Source: a virus. From it: 41,482 nt of DNA. The translations under genes were made by a program, and so were the position numbers. Below, in pieces: positions 31,025-40,000 of the stretch. The DNA is taken from positions 1 through 41,482 of the IMG/VR virus record IMGVR_UViG_3300036766_000090; one strand, given 5' to 3'. Positions within the stretch are counted from its first letter, which is position 1; every line of letters begins with the position of its first letter. The notes beneath the pieces were generated by a model. The model saw only the letters and a list, made by a program, of their open reading frames with translations. It searched no databases and was not told the DNA's origin.

Positions 31025-31590
31025 TACCTCAAACTTTAGATGAGGCCCTACCACAGCTCCGAACTGGCGATGTGCTTCTTGCTGTAGGCGCGGAAAACGA
31101 TTTAATCGCAAGTGGTATCCGCGCAGTCACACATAGCGAGTACACACACGCCGCCATGCTTCGGCTGGATTATGGACATCCTATCGTCTATGAGGCCGTA
31201 GCCGAAGGCACGAGCGACCGGCATCTAAAAGAGTGGGTGAAAAGAGAGTATCAGTATGTATCTGTGTTTCGTTCCGACGAAATAGATGTCGCAAAGGCGA
31301 TTGAGTTTTTAATCGCCCACAAAGGGTTTAAGTACGATTTTGGACAGGACTGGAGAATATGGTGGCAAACCATGTTTCCTGCCCTGTTCAAGGTAACGAC
31401 GCGATGGGGAGAGATGGCTCCCGCAGGATGGGAAAACATCAATCCAGAATCGTTCATCTGTTCTGAATATGTCTCATGCGCGTTGGTGGCTGGTGGCGTT
31501 GACCCTTGCGCCAAATCCAATGCGTACACCACTCCCGGTGACTTAGCTAAAAGCCCAGCATTGAGTCACATACTGTATTTCAAAATATGA
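31012..31590 (+). CDS. Permuted papain-like amidase (YiiX/C92-like)
   Basis: A 192-residue enzyme of the permuted NlpC/P60 or YiiX/YaeF-like class. The catalytic His is likely H46 in YTHAAML; the catalytic Cys is C150 in FICSEYVSCAL near the C-terminus, the circularly permuted order. Such enzymes hydrolyse amide or thioester bonds in lipids or cell-wall peptides. It overlaps the dam gene end by 13 bases. In the lysis region it might act on the envelope; a role in virion entry is equally possible. Confidence 0.75.
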   Translation: MENVIPQTLDEALPQLRTGDVLLAVGAENDLIASGIRAVTHSEYTHAAMLRLDYGHPIVYEAVAEGTSDRHLKEWVKREYQYVSVFRSDEIDVAKAIEFLIAHKGFKYDFGQDWRIWWQTMFPALFKVTTRWGEMAPAGWENINPESFICSEYVSCALVAGGVDPCAKSNAYTTPGDLAKSPALSHILYFKI

Positions 31591-31745
31591 CGTTAAATGA
31601 GGGGGAATTAGTGAATTGGCTCCAATCCAATGATGGGAAGTTGATTTTAGAAAAAGCTTTGAAAGAAGCGCAACAGATTATTTGCGGGTTACAAAAAGCC
31701 AGGATGGTGAGTCAACAAACACTGCATGAGCCAATGACTATATGA
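31587..31745 (+). CDS. Small helical protein
   Basis: A 52-residue, mostly helical protein (LILEKALKEAQQIICGLQKARM). It begins in the stop of the amidase gene and ends in the start of the next (ATGA at both ends). Function unknown. Confidence 0.55.
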   Translation: MTLNEGELVNWLQSNDGKLILEKALKEAQQIICGLQKARMVSQQTLHEPMTI

Positions 31746-31987
31746 GTCTCAAACAACATGTGAATGAGGAATCAGACGAATCGTTGACTGTATTCGATCT
31801 TCTTGAGAGAACGCTTGCGGGAACTATACAAGGCTACGCCATCGTCTTTAAGGATATTGACGGTTCGATGAATTTCAGACATAGCGATCCATGCCCGGAG
31901 TGCTCCTACTATGAAATTTTAGGGATGGTGACACAGTTGAAAGACGACTTGCTAATGCGAGCGAGAGAGCAAAGAGAGGAGATATGA
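31742..31987 (+). CDS. Small hypothetical protein
   Basis: An 81-residue protein. It starts MSLKQHVNEESDES, has CPEC near residues 50-53 and a charged C-terminal helix. The 18 bases around its start (ATATGAGTCTCAAACAAC) recur exactly at the start of the next gene, so the two starts are related. Function unknown. Confidence 0.55.
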   Translation: MSLKQHVNEESDESLTVFDLLERTLAGTIQGYAIVFKDIDGSMNFRHSDPCPECSYYEILGMVTQLKDDLLMRAREQREEI

Positions 31988-32148
31988 GTCTCAAACAACT
32001 CAACGACGAACTCAACGCCAATCCAGATGGCGATCATCGGGACGTAGTTTCACAGGTGGTATGGTCGCCAAAACTGACCATATCATTTATCATTCTTAAA
32101 TCAATTGGACGGAGGATTTTAAAATGCTTAACGCGGCCATGCTTTTAA
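31984..32148 (+). CDS. Short protein sharing its start with the preceding gene
   Basis: A 54-residue frame beginning MSLKQLNDELNA, like the preceding gene (MSLKQHVNEE), and ending 25 bases inside the holin-like gene. The last half is hydrophobic (LTISFIILKSIGRRILKCL), so it may be membrane-associated. It is supported by coupling and the repeated start, but could be a decayed copy. Confidence 0.45.
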   Translation: MSLKQLNDELNANPDGDHRDVVSQVVWSPKLTISFIILKSIGRRILKCLTRPCF

Positions 32149-32348
32149 AAATAATGGGGATGCTGGGTGGACGGAAGTTCATCGTCACGACAGCGACAGG
32201 GTTGATCTTGGGATTCGTGCCGGGACTACAGCCGGAAGTGGCCATATCACTCGCAGGTGTAGCGGCATCTTTTATATTGGGACAGGCTTATACCGACGGG
32301 CAGAGCGGCGGGGCTACGAGCACGGCGGCGATAGTCTCAAAGATGTAA
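32124..32348 (+). CDS. Holin-like membrane protein
   Basis: A 74-residue protein with two hydrophobic segments (FIVTTATGLILGFVPG, about residues 19-34, and VAISLAGVAASFILGQAY, about 39-56) separated by a short turn, and GRK before the first. That is the size and layout of small phage holins. GGAGGATTTTAAA precedes the ATG. It is separated from the endolysin by about 2.7 kb, so the XhlA-like protein may be the direct partner. Confidence 0.6.
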   Translation: MLNAAMLLKIMGMLGGRKFIVTTATGLILGFVPGLQPEVAISLAGVAASFILGQAYTDGQSGGATSTAAIVSKM

Positions 32349-32358
32349 AGGCGGAATA

Positions 32359-33774
32359 ATGGCGAACATCCCTTTTATCGGAACATTCACCGAAGCAAGA
32401 GAGTTGCGCGTAAACGCGCAGAAACTGGTGAATCTATTCCCAGTTGTTGAAGGGGGTGTGTCTAAATCCAGAGTGGCGCTCTATTCCACGCCCGGCCTCA
32501 AACCGTATAAATCTGTCGGTTTAGGGCCGTGCCGGTCTAACGGGGTGGTTTTTAAAAACAAAGCCTATTTTGTCTCTGGCAAAGAACTGATCTCGTTCGA
32601 TTCATCCGGCAATACCGTATCGGTGGGGTTTCTGAATACTACTTCGGGACGGGTTGTTATAGACGTTGGGCGGAACCAGATAGGTCTCACGGACGGGGTG
32701 AACGGCTATTATTACGATGGGACGACATTCGGCGCAATAACTAGCGGTAGTTTCCCGGTCTGTAACTGGATCGTTTGCATCCGTGGGTTTTGGGTGGCGA
32801 ATCAGGCGGGGACAGACACGTTTTATGTGTCATCCGTGGGGGATATCACTACATGGTCTGCGTTGAATTTCGCATCGGCGGAACGCAGACCGGATATTAC
32901 GCAGGCCCTTGCGGGCACGGGAAGCATTCTCTGGTGTCTAGGCGAAACTTCAATGGAGGCTTTCACCCTGACCGGGAACTCCTATTTCCCGTTTGAACCT
33001 AATTTATCTGTCGTAATAAACGATGGCATCCACGCGCCTTATTCCCTGACGGCTTCGGGAGATTCTATTTTCTGGTTGGCGAAAACGGAAAATGGCGGGT
33101 TCGCCGTCATGCGGGGTTCTATCACGGGAGGTATACAGAAAGTATCTAATGTTGACATTGAGTCGCAGATTGACAAACTGGCGGCGACCGTTGGGACAAT
33201 TTCCGACGCGGTGGGAACCTGTATATCCGACAAGTCATCCATGTTCTACGTCCTGACTTTCCCGTTTTGCGATGTTACATGGGTTCTCGATATAACGACC
33301 GGGACATGGCATCAACGCAAAAGCCCAGGAATGGGGCGATGGAGGGTGGGAGGCCATGTTTTCTTTAATAACCACCATATTGTCGGGGATTACGCTTCCA
33401 GCCAGTTCTACACGTTGGACAGTGATTATTATCTCGATGGCGGATATCCAATCGAACGGACGTTGAGGACGCAGGCCATATTCGACCCGGAAGGGAACCG
33501 CGCTCTGCATCACGCTTATATAGAGGCCGAGTATGCCCCAGGCGTAGGCGTGGCTTACGGGAAAGGGTCTGATCCCGTTTGCCGTATCCGGTGGAGCGAC
33601 GATGGCGGGTACGCATGGAGTAATGAAATACTGTTAGGTATAGGCAAGGAAGGGGAGAGAGCTAGACGGGTCAAAGCCAGTCGGTTAGGAATGGCGAGAA
33701 GTAGGACGTACGAGTTTTTTACGGCTGAACCGGTTCCCATTACGATTCTCAACGCTTATGGGGTGGTGAAATGA
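32359..33774 (+). CDS. P22 gp10-like neck protein (packaged-DNA stabilisation)
   Basis: A 471-residue protein, almost the length of P22 gp10 (472). It binds below gp4 and plugs the portal, holding DNA in the head. Family patterns include IPFIGTFTEARELRVNAQKLVNLFPVVEGG split over residues 3-34 and LYSTPGLKPYKSVG, followed by a beta-propeller-like core (WIVCIRGFWVANQAGTDTFYVSS). gp4 (24831) is 7.5 kb upstream, with fibre and lysis genes inserted between the two. Confidence 0.88.
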   Translation: MANIPFIGTFTEARELRVNAQKLVNLFPVVEGGVSKSRVALYSTPGLKPYKSVGLGPCRSNGVVFKNKAYFVSGKELISFDSSGNTVSVGFLNTTSGRVVIDVGRNQIGLTDGVNGYYYDGTTFGAITSGSFPVCNWIVCIRGFWVANQAGTDTFYVSSVGDITTWSALNFASAERRPDITQALAGTGSILWCLGETSMEAFTLTGNSYFPFEPNLSVVINDGIHAPYSLTASGDSIFWLAKTENGGFAVMRGSITGGIQKVSNVDIESQIDKLAATVGTISDAVGTCISDKSSMFYVLTFPFCDVTWVLDITTGTWHQRKSPGMGRWRVGGHVFFNNHHIVGDYASSQFYTLDSDYYLDGGYPIERTLRTQAIFDPEGNRALHHAYIEAEYAPGVGVAYGKGSDPVCRIRWSDDGGYAWSNEILLGIGKEGERARRVKASRLGMARSRTYEFFTAEPVPITILNAYGVVK

Positions 33775-34112
33775 GAAACATAGCCATCTCCACGCCGCCA
33801 ACTGAACCGTCGCTGTTATTGGGCTGGTTACAGAGGTTGGCTACAAAACTGCGTATCGTGGACGGCTACGAAATTTTATGGACTCCTTCTTCGGTGTCCG
33901 CCAACTCCACGAGCGACCAGACGGTCACAGTGACAGGCCTGAACCTGGACGACATGGTGTATGTCAACCTGCCAAGTTATGTCTCTGGTGTAGTTGTGGC
34001 TCATGCAAGAGTGACGGGGGCCAACACTATAGCGGTGACATTCGGCAACGTGACGGGTGGATCGGTCACGCCGCCAGCGGGAGTTTATAAAATCATGGCG
34101 GTACGGATATGA
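33771..34112 (+). CDS. Small beta-rich structural protein
   Basis: A 113-residue protein. A helical start (SLLLGWLQRLATKLR) is followed by about 75 residues of beta-sandwich pattern (TVTVTGLNLDDMVYVNLP, GVVVAHARVTGANTIAVTFGN), common in small neck or tail attachment proteins. It overlaps the gp10-like gene (ATGA) and the next gene (ATGA). Family not recognised. Confidence 0.65.
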   Translation: MRNIAISTPPTEPSLLLGWLQRLATKLRIVDGYEILWTPSSVSANSTSDQTVTVTGLNLDDMVYVNLPSYVSGVVVAHARVTGANTIAVTFGNVTGGSVTPPAGVYKIMAVRI

Positions 34113-34600
34113 AGATAAGGCAAGCGAACGTCCTTGACGTGCCTGTCCTTGTAGGGATGTGGGCGGCGATGGTTACGGAACTCTATAACAAAGAACCGGA
34201 AGCGTTCGATGCGGCGAAGTTTTTTTACACACTGACAATCAGGTTATTCGACGCGGTTCAGGCTGAAAAAAATATGGCGTTGATTGCGGAAGATGAAACT
34301 GGGCAGGCGATAGGTTGTGTGCTTGGACAAGACGGAGACGACACCAGGCGGAAAGTGTTTTTCGAGAATATGTACATTCGCCCGGATCATAGATGTAAAG
34401 GGTTGGCTCCGAAGATGATAACCATGATACTGGAATGGGGACGGAAACGCGGGGCGAAAGCTTGTGAAATCATGGTGAGACGTGATGTTGTGAGGTTCTA
34501 CGATAAGCTGGGTTTTAAGGAAGACTTGGTGAAAATGACACGGGAAATAGACGACGGGTTTATTTCTTTCTTGGGAAGGGAAAGGAAAAGTGTTCCTTGA
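34109..34600 (+). CDS. GNAT-family acetyltransferase
   Basis: A 163-residue acetyl-CoA-dependent transferase. The acetyl-CoA motif A is FENMYIRPDHRCKGLAPKMI (85-104), with HRCKGLA binding the pyrophosphate, and FYDKLGFKED (130-139) is the end signature. Most GNAT phage enzymes modify a protein or small molecule; the target is unknown. It lies between structural genes, so it may modify a virion or host protein during late infection. Confidence 0.88.
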   Translation: MKIRQANVLDVPVLVGMWAAMVTELYNKEPEAFDAAKFFYTLTIRLFDAVQAEKNMALIAEDETGQAIGCVLGQDGDDTRRKVFFENMYIRPDHRCKGLAPKMITMILEWGRKRGAKACEIMVRRDVVRFYDKLGFKEDLVKMTREIDDGFISFLGRERKSVP

Positions 34601-35855
34601 CCCATCTCTGAACTATGGAGGCCCGGCGCAATATCAGTTCGGGCCATCGGACGGAATAACAGGATACAGCCCCAATTTTAATACGGGAGGAGGAACGGGA
34701 ATGGAATACATTTACGGCGCATCAATGGGGATGCAGGTTCTAAACAATTTCAAGGGACAGCAGAACGCCAGTAGTTATAATTCCATGTCTCAAGCGCAGT
34801 GGCAACAGCAGTTTGACTGGACGAAACAATATCAACAGGCTCAATTAGGGATACAACAGCAACAGGTGGATAACCAGATGACGCTTGGTATGGGTAATCT
34901 TACTCTGGCTAATAAATCCCTTGGAGTCCAGACCGGGTTATCGGCGATAGCTCAAAGCGGCGGGTTCATGGGGGCTTCAACGGCGGGATGGATGGCGAAA
35001 GCGGCCAGTGATTACTCTTATAAATATAACCAGACCGCGATAGCGGACAACGCGGCGAATAACGCCCAGTACAATAAAGTTCTCGGCCAATATGAGACCG
35101 CTGGCACATCGGCGTTGGCTAGACTAACCGACCTGGTGTCTGGAAAGACAGACCCGATGAACACAAAAGCGTTTCAGTTGCGGGACAAAGCCGCTTTGAA
35201 ATCGGTAACTGATGCGGCGGCGGCGCGTGGGTTGAACGTATCCAGCGGGTTATTGAAACAGACGGCGGATTACGCGGGTCAACAGGCCGTTAATGATTAT
35301 CAGACACAAACTGGGATGGAGAAATCAATCGCATACGGAGGTATGCCGTTCGCAGAACGACAGCAAAGGCAGTTGATGTCCGGCGCGATAGACCCGAACC
35401 AGTCCGCAGACATCATGAACCGGTACGACTCATGGATGACGCAAGCCAACGCGGGGTTAGCGGCCATAGCGAGAGGAACGCAAACCGGAGGCGGAGGCGG
35501 AGGCGGAGGCGGAGGGCAAACCGGAGGCGGAGAGCAAACCGGAGACGGAGAAATACCCAAAGGCGGAGAGCAACGACTTAAATCAATGCGGTATCAGGTG
35601 TTGGCCAATGGAAGCATCAGGAAAATAGATGCCTATGGTCAAGTAAAAGGAATTATCCCCGCACATGTTAGCCTGGATTCAGGTTTTGGGGCAGATATAA
35701 CACAAGAAATGAGAGACACCATTACGGACTTTATAAAACACACCTCTTTCAATGACTCAAGAAACGCCACTTACGTAGTTAAAAACTTCCAATATGGCGA
35801 TTGGAATAACACCACAACTACCGCGCCTAACACGGGAAAAAGCAAAGTTGTATAG
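34590..35855 (+). CDS. Internal virion (ejection) protein
   Basis: A 421-residue protein, starting with GTG after GGGAAGGG. Long Gln/Ala-rich helical parts (about residues 60-260; AQWQQQFDWTKQYQQAQLGIQ) resemble podoviral ejection proteins. A Gly-rich hinge around residues 301-325, encoded by a GGAGGC repeat at 35487-35550, precedes a beta-rich C-terminal domain of 100 residues. It probably leaves with the DNA to make a channel across the envelope; this is inference from position and composition. Confidence 0.7.
   Translation: MFLDPSLNYGGPAQYQFGPSDGITGYSPNFNTGGGTGMEYIYGASMGMQVLNNFKGQQNASSYNSMSQAQWQQQFDWTKQYQQAQLGIQQQQVDNQMTLGMGNLTLANKSLGVQTGLSAIAQSGGFMGASTAGWMAKAASDYSYKYNQTAIADNAANNAQYNKVLGQYETAGTSALARLTDLVSGKTDPMNTKAFQLRDKAALKSVTDAAAARGLNVSSGLLKQTADYAGQQAVNDYQTQTGMEKSIAYGGMPFAERQQRQLMSGAIDPNQSADIMNRYDSWMTQANAGLAAIARGTQTGGGGGGGGGGQTGGGEQTGDGEIPKGGEQRLKSMRYQVLANGSIRKIDAYGQVKGIIPAHVSLDSGFGADITQEMRDTITDFIKHTSFNDSRNATYVVKNFQYGDWNNTTTTAPNTGKSKVV
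35487..35550 (+). repeat. GGAGGC tandem repeat within the ejection-protein gene
   Basis: The six-base unit GGAGGC is repeated in tandem from 35487 and is followed by interrupted copies (ACCGGAGGCGGAGAGC type) to 35550. It encodes a poly-Gly run and then TGGGEQTGDGE. Copy number is likely to vary by slippage. Confidence 0.8.
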
Positions 35856-35870
35856 CAAGGAGACACGACT

Positions 35871-37055
35871 ATGTTCCAGGGATTAAACGGCGGTTCCCAC
35901 ATGGGCGCGTCGAACTATATACAGCCGCCAAGTTTATTTGAAGGTATCCCGCAAATATTGAACCAGTACGGCGGGTATCTGGAACGGCAGAACGATAGGG
36001 CCGCCGCAGAGACCCGGTACATGGACGCTATTACGCGGAGCGATGCGAGGGATGCACAGAGGCAAGATAACGCAAACAGGTCTTTTGATCTTGAGCAGAG
36101 TTCGTCCGAGTTCAACAAACGAATGGCCGAAGACCAAAATAAAAGGGCGCAAGAGAATCACGACCAGAAACAATGGGAGTTTGTCCAGACGAAGATACTC
36201 CCGGCGCTTTCCCATGCCGGAGCGACGATTACCTCCAAGTTATTGGAAGAGGCTACGACCTACGGGCAGGTCAGAACCGAGAATAACGACCCGGTAAAAA
36301 TGGCCGAGTTGATGAAAGACTCTTTCAGGCAGATGAAAACCGAGGCGCAGGGATATGGACTAAGCCCAGAAGACGCGGATAAAATATTTGGGAAATCGTT
36401 CGATTACAATCGGATCAAGTCGCTAAGTTCTCAATTCGACAATTTGTTGAAAGACGAGAAGTTCTCGGCTATCGCGGCGGGTAAACTGGTTCAGGGGAAA
36501 GATTTTTACTCTATTTTGTATCCAGACAGGGAAACCGGGACGTTTAAGTCGCAAAAGACAGACGTGGCGACGAGACCCGAAAAACCAGTCAAACCGCAGG
36601 TTGTCAAAGGGGTGGATGGCGACGGGAACCCGGCGTATTTCACGGTAGACGCGAATGGCGATTCGAGCAAGATAGACGGATTTTCTCCCATGCCGGAAAA
36701 ACCAAAAGGAGGCATATCTGAAACAACACGGACGAACAGGGACAAAACGGACGCAGATACAATGGCCGCCCGTAAATTGATAGCCGGGAAAAAGGGGCTG
36801 GAATTAGCGCTAGTGGATGAAAAAACAAAAAACCTCGCGGCGAAAACCACCTACGCCGAAAGCAGGGTTGATAGTGGGGATAGCGGTGATGGTTCGGATA
36901 GCGAGACGGGAACCCCAGAGCCGACGATGACAGAGGAGGTTAGATCAATAATAGCCCAAGCCAAACAGGCTGTGGCGAAGGATAGGAAAAACCCCAATGC
37001 TGTCAGGGCGCGGTTAATACAGATGAAGATAGACCCCTCGCTTGCGGGACTGTAA
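35871..37055 (+). CDS. Internal virion protein
   Basis: A 394-residue, strongly helical, highly charged protein. Residues 35-100 are very rich in Arg/Asp/Gln/Asn (AAAETRYMDAITRSDARDAQRQDNANR), and the C-terminus has a Ser/Asp/Gly-rich disordered segment (about 335-350) before a short helix. It lies between the first ejection protein and the giant protein; its stop directly precedes the giant start (TAAATG). Third-type internal protein function, such as P22 gp16/gp20-like, is likely. Confidence 0.65.
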   Translation: MFQGLNGGSHMGASNYIQPPSLFEGIPQILNQYGGYLERQNDRAAAETRYMDAITRSDARDAQRQDNANRSFDLEQSSSEFNKRMAEDQNKRAQENHDQKQWEFVQTKILPALSHAGATITSKLLEEATTYGQVRTENNDPVKMAELMKDSFRQMKTEAQGYGLSPEDADKIFGKSFDYNRIKSLSSQFDNLLKDEKFSAIAAGKLVQGKDFYSILYPDRETGTFKSQKTDVATRPEKPVKPQVVKGVDGDGNPAYFTVDANGDSSKIDGFSPMPEKPKGGISETTRTNRDKTDADTMAARKLIAGKKGLELALVDEKTKNLAAKTTYAESRVDSGDSGDGSDSETGTPEPTMTEEVRSIIAQAKQAVAKDRKNPNAVRARLIQMKIDPSLAGL

Positions 37056-40000
37056 ATGGGCGCGTTCGACGACCTGCCGGAAGTTGGCGCATCCACGCTG
37101 ACAGGGCTATTCGACGACCTGCCGGAAGTTCCGGGGAGAAAGACTGATTTAACCTTTGGGCTGGATAAGAATTTCAGGCCGCGACCCGGTTTGTTCGATG
37201 ATTTGCCTTCCGCCCCAAAACCTGCGGGGCTATTCGACGACCTGCCGGATATCCCCTCCATCCGCGCAGGGAAACCTGAACCTGAAACTTTCGGCGACTG
37301 GCTGGGAAACAAAACCCGAAGTTTGATTAACGTCGTAGGCGCTCCAATGGGGATACAAATCAACCCGACCGGCAACCCTGCGGAGATGACACCGGGAAAC
37401 CGCGCCGCCGCCCAAATCGCGTATGAGGCAAGGAAGGCGGGCGCTAACAGGCCCGAACTCACCACGGGCGGTTACACGGACGATAACGGCGTAGAAGTCC
37501 CTGTGAGACCCACCACCCGCCCCGCTATGACCCCGCAGGAGTACATAGAGTCCGTCAATCCGAACCAGCCGCCTGCGCCGTTAAGGGCGGGTGGTGGGTT
37601 CGTGAAAGGGGTGTTAGACACCGCCTCGTTTGGGATACTCCCAGAGGTGGAGAAACAGATATCCGGGCGGCCTGCGCCGAAGCCAGGCGACCCGTGGGCT
37701 GAAATGGGCGAGGTGGGCGGAGAAATCGCTGGGATGTTTACCTCTCCAGAAACGGCGGTCAAAACCATCAACACAAAAGTCATTGACCTTGCGGCGAAAT
37801 TCGCGCCAGAGACGCTGGCGAAGGTCACGGCGATTGCGGGTAGCGCGGGGTATGCCGGAAAAGTGATGCGTTGGGCGGAACCTCTGCTTACAGAGATCGT
37901 AACAATGGCTGAACTTATACCGGTGGCGAGCGCTGGTCATTCTATCCTTGATTCCGGTTCTCTTGAAGAGATGGCGGCGAAAATCGGGCAACAGACAAAA
38001 AGCGGCGCGATGATGGGCGCGACTTTTGGGGCGGCGAGAAAAGTTTTAGGGGGAGGGTTTGCAAACTGGGATGACCTGTTCAGCAACCCGCTGGACATAT
38101 CAAAATGGAACCAAAACATAGGCCGGGCAGGTATCGCATCAGGGGCTATGGACATGATTCACGGGAACACGCCCTGGGATGACAGGCCGTTGCCTGAAAA
38201 GGCGTTTTCCTACGGCCTGAATGTTTACGCGACATTGTTCCGTCACCCTCTTGAGTATGATGCGCTGGAAATTCCCGGCCAAAGAGGGGGCACGCTGAAC
38301 GCTGGATTGGAGCCAGGCGTTACGTTGGACACGCGGCCAATCCCGGACATGGAAATATTGAGGAACGCGGCGGAACAGTATGTTACCCCAGAAGCTTTCC
38401 TTAAAGACGTTGCGCGTAATGTAGAAAACCTCGGCGTGACGAAAGTCAGGGCGGATTTGGGAATAGACAGGAGGGCGGAACCTTTCCCCAAACCCGAAGA
38501 CGTAAACGAACCGGCGATTGCGCCGGACGAAAAAATAAACTCCATCACCCGCGCAGAGGCTGGGGACATGATTGCCCGTGGCGACCCCGCCGTGATCCGT
38601 CACATCGCCAAAGGGCTGGAAGATGGCAAAGTCAGCTATGAGCAGATGCAAGACGCTATCGGTAACGAGATAGTCTCCAAAATCGGGGAAGTCACGAAGG
38701 AGGAACGCCCAGCTATCCGGTCGAACATAGCGAAACTTGAGCCGGATATAAAAAGGGTTTTGAGTGGGGAGGCATTGCAAGACACCCCGGAAGAAACCGC
38801 GTTAATCAGCCGGATGCACAAAGATTTAAGTGGCGATATTCCCGAACAGGGACAATCATCTTTAGCGATACTACGAGCCGCCGGGGGGGTAGACCCACGC
38901 GACCCGGAAGCGGAAGATTTGCGCGTTCAGCTTGGGATGGAGAAAGGCCAGAATGGAGGGTTGTTCCGTAAAGGCGGGTTGACGATGGATCAGGCGCGGA
39001 TGATGGTTGACCCGCGTCCTGGGGATGAAACCTCGCTTCACACGTTCAACGATTTTGCGGCGTTACTGGAAGCTGAACAGTCACGCGGGTTGACTTCCCA
39101 GGCATCCATGCGGGAAGCCGCAAATAAAACCCAAATGAGCCATACAAACGAAAACCTTAACGACTGGCGGCGGGAAGTAGCGGACAGGAAAGGCATACAG
39201 CCGGATGACGTTACCGATTTGGATATGGCGAAAGAGTGGGAGATTGAACGCCAGAAACTGCCAGATGGCGTGTCATTAAGCAAACGCCCCAAACTTTCGG
39301 AGTCCGCGCAGTTGTCCCGGATGGCCGACCGGATCAGGGAATCCGTGAAAGAGTTCCAGCCTGGCGAACACCCGGAGATGAACATTGCCGGGGATGCGGA
39401 GAAAGTGGCGCACGTCGTCAGCCAGAAGCGTAGCGTAGAAACCGCTGGCCTGACGGAAGGACAGTTAAACGACAAGAAGACGGTGGAACTTGCGCGGAAG
39501 GAATGGGAGGAAAACGGGACGGATAGCCCATTCTTTAAGAGGTGGAGCGAGAACGCGCCCGTAGTTAAGGACGTAACTAAAGATTATCCATTCAAGACTG
39601 GCGAATCGGTAGTAGTAGAGGCATATCATGGAAGCAACCGGTCATTTGATTCGTTTGACGCTGGGATACTAGGACTCCACACCGGGGCGCCAAGCTCTAA
39701 AACCGGTTTTTTCTTCGCCAAAGATAAATACACGCCGCAATCATATATATGGGAAAGGGGCGTGTTTGAAAACAATCTTGCGCGTGAAAAAGATGTTCTT
39801 GCACAAAAACGCGGAGTAGAGAGATGGAGAGTTAGCTCAAGTGATCCAGAACTATCAATACATAAAGATGTTGCGGAGCTTGAGAGGCTTGGAGATGAAT
39901 ATAGCTATTTAAGAAAGAAGTTGCAGGGAGGTTTGTTCAGAAAGAATTCCGAAATATCCACAGAGGAACGCGCCAGCATAGAAAAAAAACTGCAAGCTAT

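Noticed and set aside
39038-39475. 145-codon minus-strand frame
   Set aside because: It is a mirror of the giant gene's codons; no ribosome site or recognisable domain.
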